7,251 nt of DNA from Clostridia bacterium (GTDB lineage: Bacteria; Bacillota; Clostridia; Oscillospirales; Acutalibacteraceae): contig JAKSQR010000075.1 in assembly GCA_024404065.1 (NCBI GenBank), positions 1-7,251 of the forward strand, in the 5' to 3' direction. Below are positions 1 through 6,281 of this stretch, in pieces. Each line of letters opens with the position of its first letter. The first letter of the stretch is position 1. The translations under genes and the position numbers were made by a program. Under the pieces are notes generated by a model. It was not told where the DNA came from, did not search any database, and saw only the letters and a program-made list of their open reading frames with translations.

Positions 1-1554
1 GTGCCTGTGCTTACCTTCTCACTTATCGGCACACTGTTTATGATTCAGGGCTATTTCTGGTCCATCGTAAATATGATAGTAAGTGATAACTTAGGCTTCC
101 TGCCGAAGAAAACGGAAAAAATGTTTTACATACTGTATTTCTTCTTTACAGGGCTTGGCATACTTTTCCTTGTATTTGATTTTTCGCTTATTATTCCATT
201 CCCTGACAGACTTGTAAGATATGTAACCACCCTGCCGGGTATGAATATGAAAAATATATGCAAAATTATGGGTGCCCACTGGATTAACGTAGGCTACGGC
301 GGTGCAAGAGCTATTTTCATCCGTAAAAAATGGCTCCCCAAGCTTGGCAGATACAAGCTTTTTGCATACTTCAACGTAATACCTCAGATGATACTTGTAC
401 TTCTCATCTGCTGGCTTCCCCTTTACAATAACCCACTTACAGACCGTATATGGCAGTTATTCTTACTTTTCCAGCTTTATGGTATGTACACCTACACAGG
501 CAGTGCTACAAACATTTCTCAGACTATATCCCCTGACCCCCACGAGAGAATGCTTGTTAAGTGCTACCCCGAAAAGCTTTCTCACCTGGTAAATACCGTT
601 CTGGTTATTACTCTGCTGCCTATGCTGGCATCATCACTTACAGGCGATATTACAAACATCAACACTTACAGATATATTATCCCCATTATGATGATGTTCT
701 GCTCACTTATAATGTTTGCAGGTCTTGGTCAGATTAAAGAAAGAATACCTCAGCCACCTCTTGAGAAGAAAAAATACATCCCATTCTGGGATGGCATACA
801 CGGTGTTATCAGAAACAAATACCTCTGGCTTCGTGCCATAGATGGTCTTATTGATACCCTTGGTAACGGCGGACTTGCAGTTAAGGATATTATACTTATT
901 TACACATGGCGTGAGCGTGGTATAATCTACGTTATAATTCAGAACCTTATCTCTATGATGGGTAACCCCGGTGCATTCCTTGCCCCCTGGATTCGTAAAA
1001 GATTCCAGTACAGAACACTTATTATATTCAAGCGTCTTGTACTTGCAGGTGAAAGCGCAGGCTACATCATTGCCTGCTGGGTATTTAAGGATAACTACTT
1101 TATGAGTGGTCTTATAATGCTTATCTCCATGTGCATTGGTGACGCTCTTACATCTGCCCTTAAGCTTGCTGAAGAGGATATGACCGTAAGACTTCGTGAC
1201 TATCAGATGTACCTTAGCGGTGAAAGACTTGAAAACTATCAGGGCGTTGTAAGCTGGTTTACAAACCCCTTCGGCGCACTTGTTTCTCTTATTATCCCCA
1301 TTCTTTTCTACAGAGTTGGTTTTACATCAGACTACGATATTCTTTTTGTAGATGATATAAGAAGCCTTTGTATGATGATTGGTGTAGGCTTTGACCTTGT
1401 AGGTCATATACTGTGTACTCTTCCCTATATTTTCTTCTGGGATTACACAGATGAAAAGCATGAAAAGGTTATTGAAGTGCTTGAAAAGAGAGAAGCCCTT
1501 GCAAATGCAGGTGCCTCTCAGGAAGAGATTTATGCCGTTGGCAGAGAAGACTGA
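1..1554 (+). CDS. MFS transporter, GPH (glycoside-pentoside-hexuronide)-like, probably 5'-truncated by the window edge
   Basis: Integral membrane protein that probably imports a sugar or glycoside with a coupling cation. About twelve hydrophobic segments are visible, near residues 2-28, 41-66, 119-141, 150-168, 193-213, 223-245, 281-301, 306-330, 339-362, 366-388, 413-437 and 455-480. A basic loop ending in LGRYKLF (115-121) precedes the third segment, as in the MFS/GPH 2-3 loop. The stretch RLRDYQMYLSGERLENYQG before the eleventh segment resembles the cytoplasmic loop of GPH symporters. A central loop at 243-278 and a charged C-terminal tail follow the usual layout. The first codon is GTG at base 1, so no ribosome binding site can be seen; the protein opens directly in a helix (PVLTFSLIGTLF), so the real start is probably upstream. 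Substrate cannot be read from sequence; the secreted GH3 enzyme nearby suggests a beta-glucoside or its sugar product. Superfamily call is firm, GPH placement moderate, substrate inference only. Confidence 0.78.
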   Translation: MPVLTFSLIGTLFMIQGYFWSIVNMIVSDNLGFLPKKTEKMFYILYFFFTGLGILFLVFDFSLIIPFPDRLVRYVTTLPGMNMKNICKIMGAHWINVGYGGARAIFIRKKWLPKLGRYKLFAYFNVIPQMILVLLICWLPLYNNPLTDRIWQLFLLFQLYGMYTYTGSATNISQTISPDPHERMLVKCYPEKLSHLVNTVLVITLLPMLASSLTGDITNINTYRYIIPIMMMFCSLIMFAGLGQIKERIPQPPLEKKKYIPFWDGIHGVIRNKYLWLRAIDGLIDTLGNGGLAVKDIILIYTWRERGIIYVIIQNLISMMGNPGAFLAPWIRKRFQYRTLIIFKRLVLAGESAGYIIACWVFKDNYFMSGLIMLISMCIGDALTSALKLAEEDMTVRLRDYQMYLSGERLENYQGVVSWFTNPFGALVSLIIPILFYRVGFTSDYDILFVDDIRSLCMMIGVGFDLVGHILCTLPYIFFWDYTDEKHEKVIEVLEKREALANAGASQEEIYAVGRED

Positions 1555-1564
1555 TAAACGAATT

Positions 1565-1590
1565 TCCTCCACCCCTGGTGGAGGATTTTT
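1565..1590 (+). terminator. Rho-independent terminator of the transporter gene
   Basis: A perfect 9-bp stem, TCCTCCACC at 1565-1573 pairing with GGTGGAGGA at 1577-1585, closes a 3-base loop and is followed by five T. It starts 10 bases after the transporter stop codon and separates that gene from the promoter at 1601. Confidence 0.9.
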
Positions 1591-1600
1591 GCATTTAATA

Positions 1601-1629
1601 TTGATATAAAAAATATATTGTTATATAAT
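1601..1629 (+). promoter_or_regulatory. Sigma-A type promoter for the zinc-ribbon membrane protein gene
   Basis: TTGATA (1601-1606) and TATAAT (1624-1629) are separated by exactly 17 bases, one mismatch from the housekeeping consensus. It lies 10 bases after the upstream terminator. The predicted transcript would start near 1636 and give a leader of about 25 bases containing AGGAG at 1649-1653, 7 bases before the ATG. No operator-like inverted repeat was seen around it. Confidence 0.82.
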
Positions 1630-1660
1630 GTAAAGGTAAGTTTTTTGTAGGAGAATAATT

Positions 1661-2917
1661 ATGAAAAAAACAGCCTTAAAAGCCATTACAGTTATTATGG
1701 CATTTATATTACTCAGCTCCTGCCTTTCGGTATTTGCCCTTGCTGCAGGAGTAAGCTTTACAGACGATAAAACAGGTGTTGTTGTAACTGCCCCTGAGGG
1801 ATGGTCAAAGGGACCTGACTTCAGTACAGAAAACAAATCGTCATACAGCTGGATTATGGTAACACTTTATAACTATACTGTTGAATCTCAGAAGGTTATA
1901 GCAGTAAATATTTATGATATGTGGTCCGATATGTATGGCGGCAGCAGTAATGCTCAGAGGACCCGTGAGGAGCTTTATGCAGAAACCTTAAGCGATTCAG
2001 ATCTGGACAATCTCCTCAAAGCAGAGCTGAATGGTGCAAAGTATGAAAAGGTAAGCATAGGTAAAAACACTTATGTAAAAGTATCCGATACATCATCAGT
2101 TGCAGATAGCGAAATGTACCTTTACCTTAAAGACGGCTACATTTTCTCATATTCTTATTTCAACTCAGAATCTGATGGCAACACAAAGGATTTTGAAAAG
2201 CTGCTTAAGGATGTTGACTATTCACAGCTGCCTGAGCCTGAAGCAAAGGGCAGTGCAGTTAAGGTTATAATCGCAGTAATTGTAGCTTTAGCGGTAATCG
2301 GCGTTGCAGCGTTTTTTGCTTTTAAGTTTTTTAAGGGTAAGAAAAAGACTGAGGCAGATACTCAGCCTATGCCACCTCAGGTGCCTTCATATACTCCTGA
2401 CCCTGACCCTGTGGTATATATTCCCCCTCAGCAACCGGCATATAACCCAAGAGAGGACTACACAAAGGTATTTAACCCTCAGCCTGCACGTAACCCACGT
2501 GAGGATTACACAAAGGTATTTACACCTCAGTCACAGCCCACTTACACAGTAAAAACTGAGCCTGTTGTTGAAGAAGCTCCCGTAAAAACCTACGATATTC
2601 CCATCTCTCAGGCTCCTGTTGCAATACCTTATCAGGTTGCCCTGAATGATGAATCGGATGATTTTGAGGATATATTCTCATCACCCGAAAAAGCACAGGC
2701 TGCAAAAACTGCACCTGCAGCAAATCCATTTGTAAAGGCTGATGAATCTCCGGAAGAAGCTGCAGAAGAAACCGCACCTGCTGAGCAGGCTGTTAAAGAG
2801 GAAGCGCCTGCACCGGTAGTAATACCAAAGCCCATTAAATACTGCCCACAGTGTGATAAGACCTTCCCAAGCGGATTTTTCTGCCCCACCTGCGGAAACC
2901 TGCTTGAAAGTAAATAA
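1661..2917 (+). CDS. Exported/membrane protein with extracytoplasmic domain, one TM helix, Pro-rich tail and C-terminal zinc ribbon
   Basis: No named family is recognised. The 418-residue protein begins with a signal sequence (basic KK, hydrophobic core 9-20). That end can be read two ways: a lipobox-like LSSC at 18-21, or signal peptidase I cleavage after the ALA of FALAAG (about 28/29). Residues 30-195 form a compact, beta-rich-looking domain with an APEGW motif like that of PsbP/DcrB-like folds; this similarity is weak. A single transmembrane helix at about 202-221 is followed by FKFFKGKKK, so positive-inside reasoning puts the rest in the cytoplasm. The tail (230-390) is rich in Pro, Gln, Glu and Ala and holds two NPREDYTKVF copies (262-271, 278-287). 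The C terminus has C395-x2-C398-x9-C408-x2-C411, a zinc ribbon. The start is fixed by AGGAG 7 bases upstream. It has its own promoter and terminator. A sensory or scaffold role is possible but not shown. Confidence 0.85.
   Translation: MKKTALKAITVIMAFILLSSCLSVFALAAGVSFTDDKTGVVVTAPEGWSKGPDFSTENKSSYSWIMVTLYNYTVESQKVIAVNIYDMWSDMYGGSSNAQRTREELYAETLSDSDLDNLLKAELNGAKYEKVSIGKNTYVKVSDTSSVADSEMYLYLKDGYIFSYSYFNSESDGNTKDFEKLLKDVDYSQLPEPEAKGSAVKVIIAVIVALAVIGVAAFFAFKFFKGKKKTEADTQPMPPQVPSYTPDPDPVVYIPPQQPAYNPREDYTKVFNPQPARNPREDYTKVFTPQSQPTYTVKTEPVVEEAPVKTYDIPISQAPVAIPYQVALNDESDDFEDIFSSPEKAQAAKTAPAANPFVKADESPEEAAEETAPAEQAVKEEAPAPVVIPKPIKYCPQCDKTFPSGFFCPTCGNLLESK
2444..2530 (+). repeat. Two-copy in-frame tandem repeat encoding NPREDYTKVF(N/T)PQ
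   Basis: Two 39-base units, 2444-2482 and 2492-2530, repeat with a 48-base (16-residue) period inside the zinc-ribbon membrane protein gene. The first ten codons of each unit encode the same peptide, yet differ by three silent changes: AGA versus CGT for Arg, and GAC versus GAT for Asp. The eleventh codon is Asn in one copy and Thr in the other. The copies lie in the predicted cytoplasmic, proline-rich tail. Confidence 0.85.
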
Positions 2918-2924
2918 TTGTTAC

Positions 2925-2956
2925 AATCCCCCCTCTTTTGAGTGGGGATTTTTCTT
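2925..2956 (+). terminator. Rho-independent terminator of the zinc-ribbon membrane protein gene
   Basis: AATCCCC (2925-2931) pairs with GGGGATT (2944-2950). After one C/T mismatch, CTC (2933-2935) pairs with GAG (2940-2942) around a TTTT loop, and the hairpin runs into TTTTTCTT. It begins 8 bases after the stop codon. The GTG inside its right arm (2942) is not a credible start for the next gene. Confidence 0.82.
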
Positions 2957-2983
2957 GAAATAGCGTGTATTATATTATATAAT
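2955..2983 (+). promoter_or_regulatory. Sigma-A type promoter for the GH3 glycosidase gene
   Basis: TTGAAA (2955-2960) and TATAAT (2978-2983) are 17 bases apart. The -35 box overlaps the last bases of the preceding terminator, so this unit is packed tightly but separated. Transcription would start near 2990, leaving a leader of about 27 bases, too short for a riboswitch. I found no convincing CcpA cre site or operator palindrome. Confidence 0.8.
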
Positions 2984-3004
2984 AAATGTGTATATTTCAG
3001 TGAG

Positions 3005-3009
3005 AGGAG
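3005..3009 (+). promoter_or_regulatory. Ribosome binding site that fixes the GH3 start at 3017
   Basis: AGGAG at 3005-3009 lies 7 bases before ATG 3017. The open frame continues upstream to a GTG at 2942, but that codon sits in the preceding terminator, upstream of the predicted transcription start. Starting at 3017 also exposes an ordinary signal peptide at the N terminus. Confidence 0.85.
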
Positions 3010-3016
3010 TCCCGTG

Positions 3017-5638
3017 ATGAAAAAGACTATGAAAAAGGCTGTTGCCCTTTTGCTTACTCTTATTTTATTTTGCGGTGCAATAGGTATATCTGCATACGCA
3101 ACAAGCGGTAATATTGATATGAATATTATTGCTGAAACAAGCAAGGTAGCAGTAAATATTGAAAGAGAAGGCGTTGTTTTACTTAAAAATGAAGATAATG
3201 CCCTTCCCCTTAATAATGCAAAGCTTAACATTTTTGGCGTTGGCTCTGCATTCCCCTATATCGGCGGCACAGGCTCAGGCTGTACCACATCCGATAACCC
3301 TGTTTATCTTTATGACGCACTTGATAAAGCAGGCGTAGAGTACAACAAGGAGCTCCGTAAGCTTTATGAGGCAAATGGTGGCAAGAGTGACCTGCCCTAC
3401 GTTGACCACACAATTATCAACAACCTCTTAAACCTTGCACTTCTTCAGAATGCTATTGATGAGATGGACCCCAAAAAGCTCACTCAGAAGGTTATGGATA
3501 ACGCAAAGGCTTACTCTGACACAGCCCTTATTGTTATTGGCCGTACAGGTACTGAAAACAGTGATATCAGTATGGATACCCTTCGCCTTAGCAAGAATGA
3601 AAAAGCTATGGTTGAAAAGGTTTGCTCCACTTTCTCAAAGGTTATCGTTATGTTTAATACAGGTAACGTAATGGAGATGGGCTGGCTTGATGAATATGAC
3701 AGCGTAAAAGCAGCACTTGAGGTATGGATTCCTGGTGAATTCGGCTTTGAGGGTGTTGTTGATGTGCTTACAGGTAAGGTTAATCCCTCAGGCAGACTTA
3801 ATGACACTATCGCATATAAGCTTGCAGATTATCCCTCAACAGAAAACTTTGGTGACTACACCTTCAAGGGCTCAAAGGATAAGTACGTTGAGTATATGGA
3901 AGGCATATATGTAGGCTACAGATATTTTGAAACCATGGCAAAGGATAAGGTACAATTCCCCTTTGGCTACGGTCTTTCATACACAACCTTTGAGCAGAGC
4001 ATAACAGATAAAAAATGCTCAGAGGATGAAATCAGCGTAACAGTTAAGGTTACAAACACAGGTGATGTAGCAGGTAAGGATGTTGTACAGCTTTACTACT
4101 GCCCACCCTACATTAACGGCGGCATTGAAAAGAGCGCTATTGTGCTTGCAGCATTTGACAAAACAGATGTGCTTAAGGCTGGTGAAAGCCAGACACTTAC
4201 CCTTACATTCAATGTAAGAGATATGGCATCTTATGACTATAAGAACGCACAGGCATACGTGCTTGACAGCGGCGATTACAAAATCTGCCTTGGCAAAAAT
4301 GTAAGAGAGCATTATGACAGCTTTACATACACAGTAAATGATACTGTTGTTTACAATAAAGACGCCAAAACAGGCACAGCTATAAAGAATCTTTTTGACT
4401 TTGCTTACAGCGGATTTACAGTATTTTCAAGAAGTAATCCAAAGGGTACATATCCTAAGTCAAGAGAGCGTCAGGCTACTGATGAAATCAAAAAGGCAGA
4501 CAGCCTTCCTGAGCCTGTAAAAGAAGGCACAGCACCAAAAACAGGTGTTAAATACGACAAGACTATCACCCTTCAGGATGTTGCAAAGGATGAGAGCCTC
4601 TGGGATAAATTCCTTGATCAGTTTACTCTTGATGAAATGTGCACTATGGTAGGTGACGGCGGTTATGAAACAGCTGGTGTTGACAGACTTGGTGTTCCTC
4701 ACACATTTGACGATGATGGTCCTTTAAGCGTTAAGGGCCGTAACGGTACAGTATTCTCAGACAGCGGTACAGCTTACCCCAATGAGGTTTGTGTAGCTTG
4801 TACATGGAATATTGACCTTGCTGAAGCTATGGGCGAAGGCGCAGCTAAAGAAGCCTACGATATGGGCGTTGACGTTTGGTATGCACCTGGTGTAAATATT
4901 CACAGAACTCCCACAGGCGGCAGAAACTATGAGTATTACTCAGAAGACCCCTACATTTCAGGTAAGATGGCTGCAGCAGTTATCAGAGGCTGTAACAAGG
5001 GCGGTCTTGTAACTACAATTAAGCACTTTGCTATGAATGACCAGGAAACAAACCGTGGTGGTATTTCAACCTGGGCTGATGAGCAGACCATAAGAGAGAT
5101 TTACCTTAAGCCCTTTGAAATTGCAATTAAAGAGTGTGAGCCTTTAGGCGTAATGAGCGCATATAACCGTATAGGCGCACAGTGGTGCGGCGGCTGCAGT
5201 GCTTTACTTAAAGGTATGCTCAGAGAGGAATGGGGCTTTAACGGATTTGTAGTTTCCGACTATTCATCCAACTTTACAGGCAGCGGCTACATGAGCCCTG
5301 CAGTAGGTGTATATAACGGCAACGATGTAATGCTTACAGGTATTTATGCCCTTCAGAAGCCCTCTACAATAGGCTCACTTAAGGCAGCATATAAGAGAGA
5401 CCCCATCGGCTTTGGTACAGCACTCAGAGAGGCTACAAAGCACACCTGCCAGATGAAGATACACACATTCATCTTCAATAACCCAAGACAGTTCCCCGAT
5501 GCTGGCAGACTCAGCAACTGGTTTATTGATATTACAAGCTGGAAGTGGGAATCACCCTTCACAGTTTCAGCCCTTAAATATGCTTTATCCAATATCGTAA
5601 ACGGATTCTGCTGGATTGTTTATAAGATTCTTATGTAA
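3017..5638 (+). CDS. Secreted family 3 glycoside hydrolase (beta-glucosidase-like) with permuted domain order
   Basis: Retaining beta-glycosidase, probably cleaving beta-glucosides or oligosaccharides outside the membrane. The 873-residue product has a signal peptide (KKTMKK, hydrophobic core, cleavage after AYA-28). Domain order is reversed from classical GH3. The GH3_C alpha/beta sandwich comes first (about 45-325, with GVVLLKN 52-58, GGTGSG 83-88 and FGYGLSYT 316-323). An Fn3-like domain (about 339-437) and a linker follow. The GH3_N barrel is last (about 529-815). Catalytic features are intact. The candidate acid/base is E180 in GTENSD; the nucleophile is D748 in GFVVSDY (Tyr where Trp is usual). 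D565-D567 in DDDGP, R636-P645 (RNYEYYSEDP) and K669-R680 (KHFAMNDQETNR) line the sugar site. The same order is known for beta-glucosidases of Butyrivibrio fibrisolvens and Ruminococcus albus. A 50-residue tail after 823 is rich in Trp and ends in a hydrophobic helix; its role is unclear. It is a single-gene unit; exact substrate is not determinable. Confidence 0.93.
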   Translation: MKKTMKKAVALLLTLILFCGAIGISAYATSGNIDMNIIAETSKVAVNIEREGVVLLKNEDNALPLNNAKLNIFGVGSAFPYIGGTGSGCTTSDNPVYLYDALDKAGVEYNKELRKLYEANGGKSDLPYVDHTIINNLLNLALLQNAIDEMDPKKLTQKVMDNAKAYSDTALIVIGRTGTENSDISMDTLRLSKNEKAMVEKVCSTFSKVIVMFNTGNVMEMGWLDEYDSVKAALEVWIPGEFGFEGVVDVLTGKVNPSGRLNDTIAYKLADYPSTENFGDYTFKGSKDKYVEYMEGIYVGYRYFETMAKDKVQFPFGYGLSYTTFEQSITDKKCSEDEISVTVKVTNTGDVAGKDVVQLYYCPPYINGGIEKSAIVLAAFDKTDVLKAGESQTLTLTFNVRDMASYDYKNAQAYVLDSGDYKICLGKNVREHYDSFTYTVNDTVVYNKDAKTGTAIKNLFDFAYSGFTVFSRSNPKGTYPKSRERQATDEIKKADSLPEPVKEGTAPKTGVKYDKTITLQDVAKDESLWDKFLDQFTLDEMCTMVGDGGYETAGVDRLGVPHTFDDDGPLSVKGRNGTVFSDSGTAYPNEVCVACTWNIDLAEAMGEGAAKEAYDMGVDVWYAPGVNIHRTPTGGRNYEYYSEDPYISGKMAAAVIRGCNKGGLVTTIKHFAMNDQETNRGGISTWADEQTIREIYLKPFEIAIKECEPLGVMSAYNRIGAQWCGGCSALLKGMLREEWGFNGFVVSDYSSNFTGSGYMSPAVGVYNGNDVMLTGIYALQKPSTIGSLKAAYKRDPIGFGTALREATKHTCQMKIHTFIFNNPRQFPDAGRLSNWFIDITSWKWESPFTVSALKYALSNIVNGFCWIVYKILM

Positions 5639-5641
5639 CAG

Positions 5642-5671
5642 AAAATCCCACTCTTCGGAGTGGGATTTTTT
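5642..5671 (+). terminator. Rho-independent terminator of the GH3 gene, with a UUCG tetraloop
   Basis: A perfect 12-bp stem, 5642-5653 with 5658-5669, is capped by TTCG closed by a C-G pair, the extra-stable cUUCGg tetraloop. Six T (5666-5671) form the tail. It begins 4 bases after the GH3 stop codon. Confidence 0.95.
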
Positions 5672-5700
5672 ATCTTAATGTATATTTATTCATAATTAAC

Positions 5701-5709
5701 TGATATAAT
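5701..5709 (+). promoter_or_regulatory. Possible extended -10 promoter for the FTR-thioredoxin operon
   Basis: TGATATAAT at 5701-5709 fits an extended -10 element (TGnTATAAT). No good -35 box sits 17 bases upstream, where the sequence is TATATT. Transcription from here would start near 5716, right at the AAGGAAGTGA ribosome binding site, giving a leader of only about 14 bases. A start further upstream in the AT-rich gap from 5672 is the alternative. Confidence 0.5.
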
Positions 5710-5729
5710 ATCAATAAGGAAGTGATACT

Positions 5730-5927
5730 ATGGTTAAGCTTAACCCTGATGAAAATATAGTTAAAATGATTAAAGAAGGTCTTAAACGAAAGGGCGGATA
5801 CTGCCCCTGCAAAATGGAAATAAATGAAGATAACAAATGTATGTGCAAGGAATTCCGTGAGCAGATAGCTGACCCTGATTTTGAAGGCTTCTGCCACTGT
5901 ATGCTCTACTATAAATCCAAAGATTAA
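5730..5927 (+). CDS. Ferredoxin:thioredoxin reductase catalytic beta-chain-like Fe-S/disulfide protein
   Basis: Small redox protein likely to pass electrons from ferredoxin to the adjacent thioredoxin through a [4Fe-4S] cluster and an active-site disulfide. The 65-residue sequence carries three Cys-x-Cys motifs: C25-P-C27, C37-M-C39 and C55-H-C57. The CHCML end matches plant and cyanobacterial FTR catalytic chains. By analogy, C27 and C57 would form the redox disulfide, and C25, C37, C39 and C55 would hold the cluster. Motif spacing is CPC-x9-CMC-x15-CHC, against CPC-x16-CPC-x8-CHC in the chloroplast enzyme, although first-to-last distance is the same. No variable (alpha) chain is encoded nearby. 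The start has AAGGAAGTGA about 9 bases upstream of ATG, and the thioredoxin gene begins 11 bases after the stop, so the pair is an operon. Family call is strong; the electron donor and target are inferred. Confidence 0.88.
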   Translation: MVKLNPDENIVKMIKEGLKRKGGYCPCKMEINEDNKCMCKEFREQIADPDFEGFCHCMLYYKSKD

Positions 5928-5938
5928 GGAGAATTAAA

Positions 5939-6244
5939 ATGGAAATAAAAATAACAAAGGATAACTTTGAAAGTGAAGTATTAAACTCAGATATTCCTGT
6001 ACTTATTGACTTCTGGGCAACATGGTGTGGACCTTGTCAGATGCTTGCACCTACCATTGCAGAGATAGCTGAGGAAAAGGCAGGCGAAATAAAGGTATGC
6101 AAGGTAAATGTTGACGAAGAGCCTGAGCTTGCAAATGCCTTTAAGGTAAGCAGCATACCTATGCTTGCAGTAATCAAAGACAAAGCAGTAACTAATATGG
6201 CAGTAGGCTATATGCCCAAAGAAAAGGTACTTGAGCTGTTATAA
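5939..6244 (+). CDS. trxA: Thioredoxin
   Basis: Cytoplasmic dithiol/disulfide oxidoreductase that reduces protein disulfides. The 101-residue protein has the usual single-domain thioredoxin length. It shows the canonical active site FWATWCGPC with C30 and C33, the buried acid D24 equivalent to Asp26 of E. coli Trx, K55, and the cis-proline P74 in SSIPML, where Met75 replaces the more usual Thr. The start has AAGGAG at 5926-5931, overlapping the stop codon of the upstream FTR-like gene, with 7 bases to ATG; translational coupling is likely. The context suggests it is reduced by the neighbouring FTR-like protein rather than, or in addition to, an NADPH flavoprotein thioredoxin reductase. No signal peptide is present. 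Function is secure; the partner is inferred from adjacency. Confidence 0.95.
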   Translation: MEIKITKDNFESEVLNSDIPVLIDFWATWCGPCQMLAPTIAEIAEEKAGEIKVCKVNVDEEPELANAFKVSSIPMLAVIKDKAVTNMAVGYMPKEKVLELL

Positions 6245-6248
6245 TGCG

Positions 6249-6281
6249 AAAACATCCCACTCAGAAGGTGGGATGTTTTTT
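6249..6281. terminator. Terminator between convergent trxA and the CPCC-protein gene, probably bidirectional
   Basis: A perfect 12-bp stem, 6249-6260 with 6268-6279, closes a 7-base loop. The plus-strand transcript ends in six T (6276-6281), giving a strong terminator for trxA. Read on the minus strand, the same hairpin starts directly at the stop codon of the CPCC-protein gene (6280-6282) and ends in four U, then CGC, so it is a weaker terminator in that direction. Confidence 0.88.

Noticed and set aside
2955..2985. Possible CcpA cre operator in the GH3 promoter
   Set aside because: The TGAAATAGCGTG stretch does not keep the central CG spacing or the right half of the cre consensus.
2942..3016. 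In-frame upstream GTG extension of the GH3 gene by 25 codons
   Set aside because: The GTG lies in the right arm of the preceding terminator and upstream of the predicted transcript start, with no ribosome binding site. ATG 3017 has AGGAG 7 bases upstream and begins a normal signal peptide.
2632..3231. 199-codon minus-strand open frame across the end of the zinc-ribbon gene and the start of the GH3 gene
   Set aside because: It spans two well-supported plus-strand genes, two control elements and the opposite strand of a low-complexity Ala/Glu-rich coding region. Its protein shows no recognisable domain.
3017..5638. Frameshift or gene rearrangement as the reason for the odd GH3 domain order
   Set aside because: The frame is uninterrupted from signal peptide to stop, all catalytic motifs are intact, and the same order is known in rumen clostridial beta-glucosidases.
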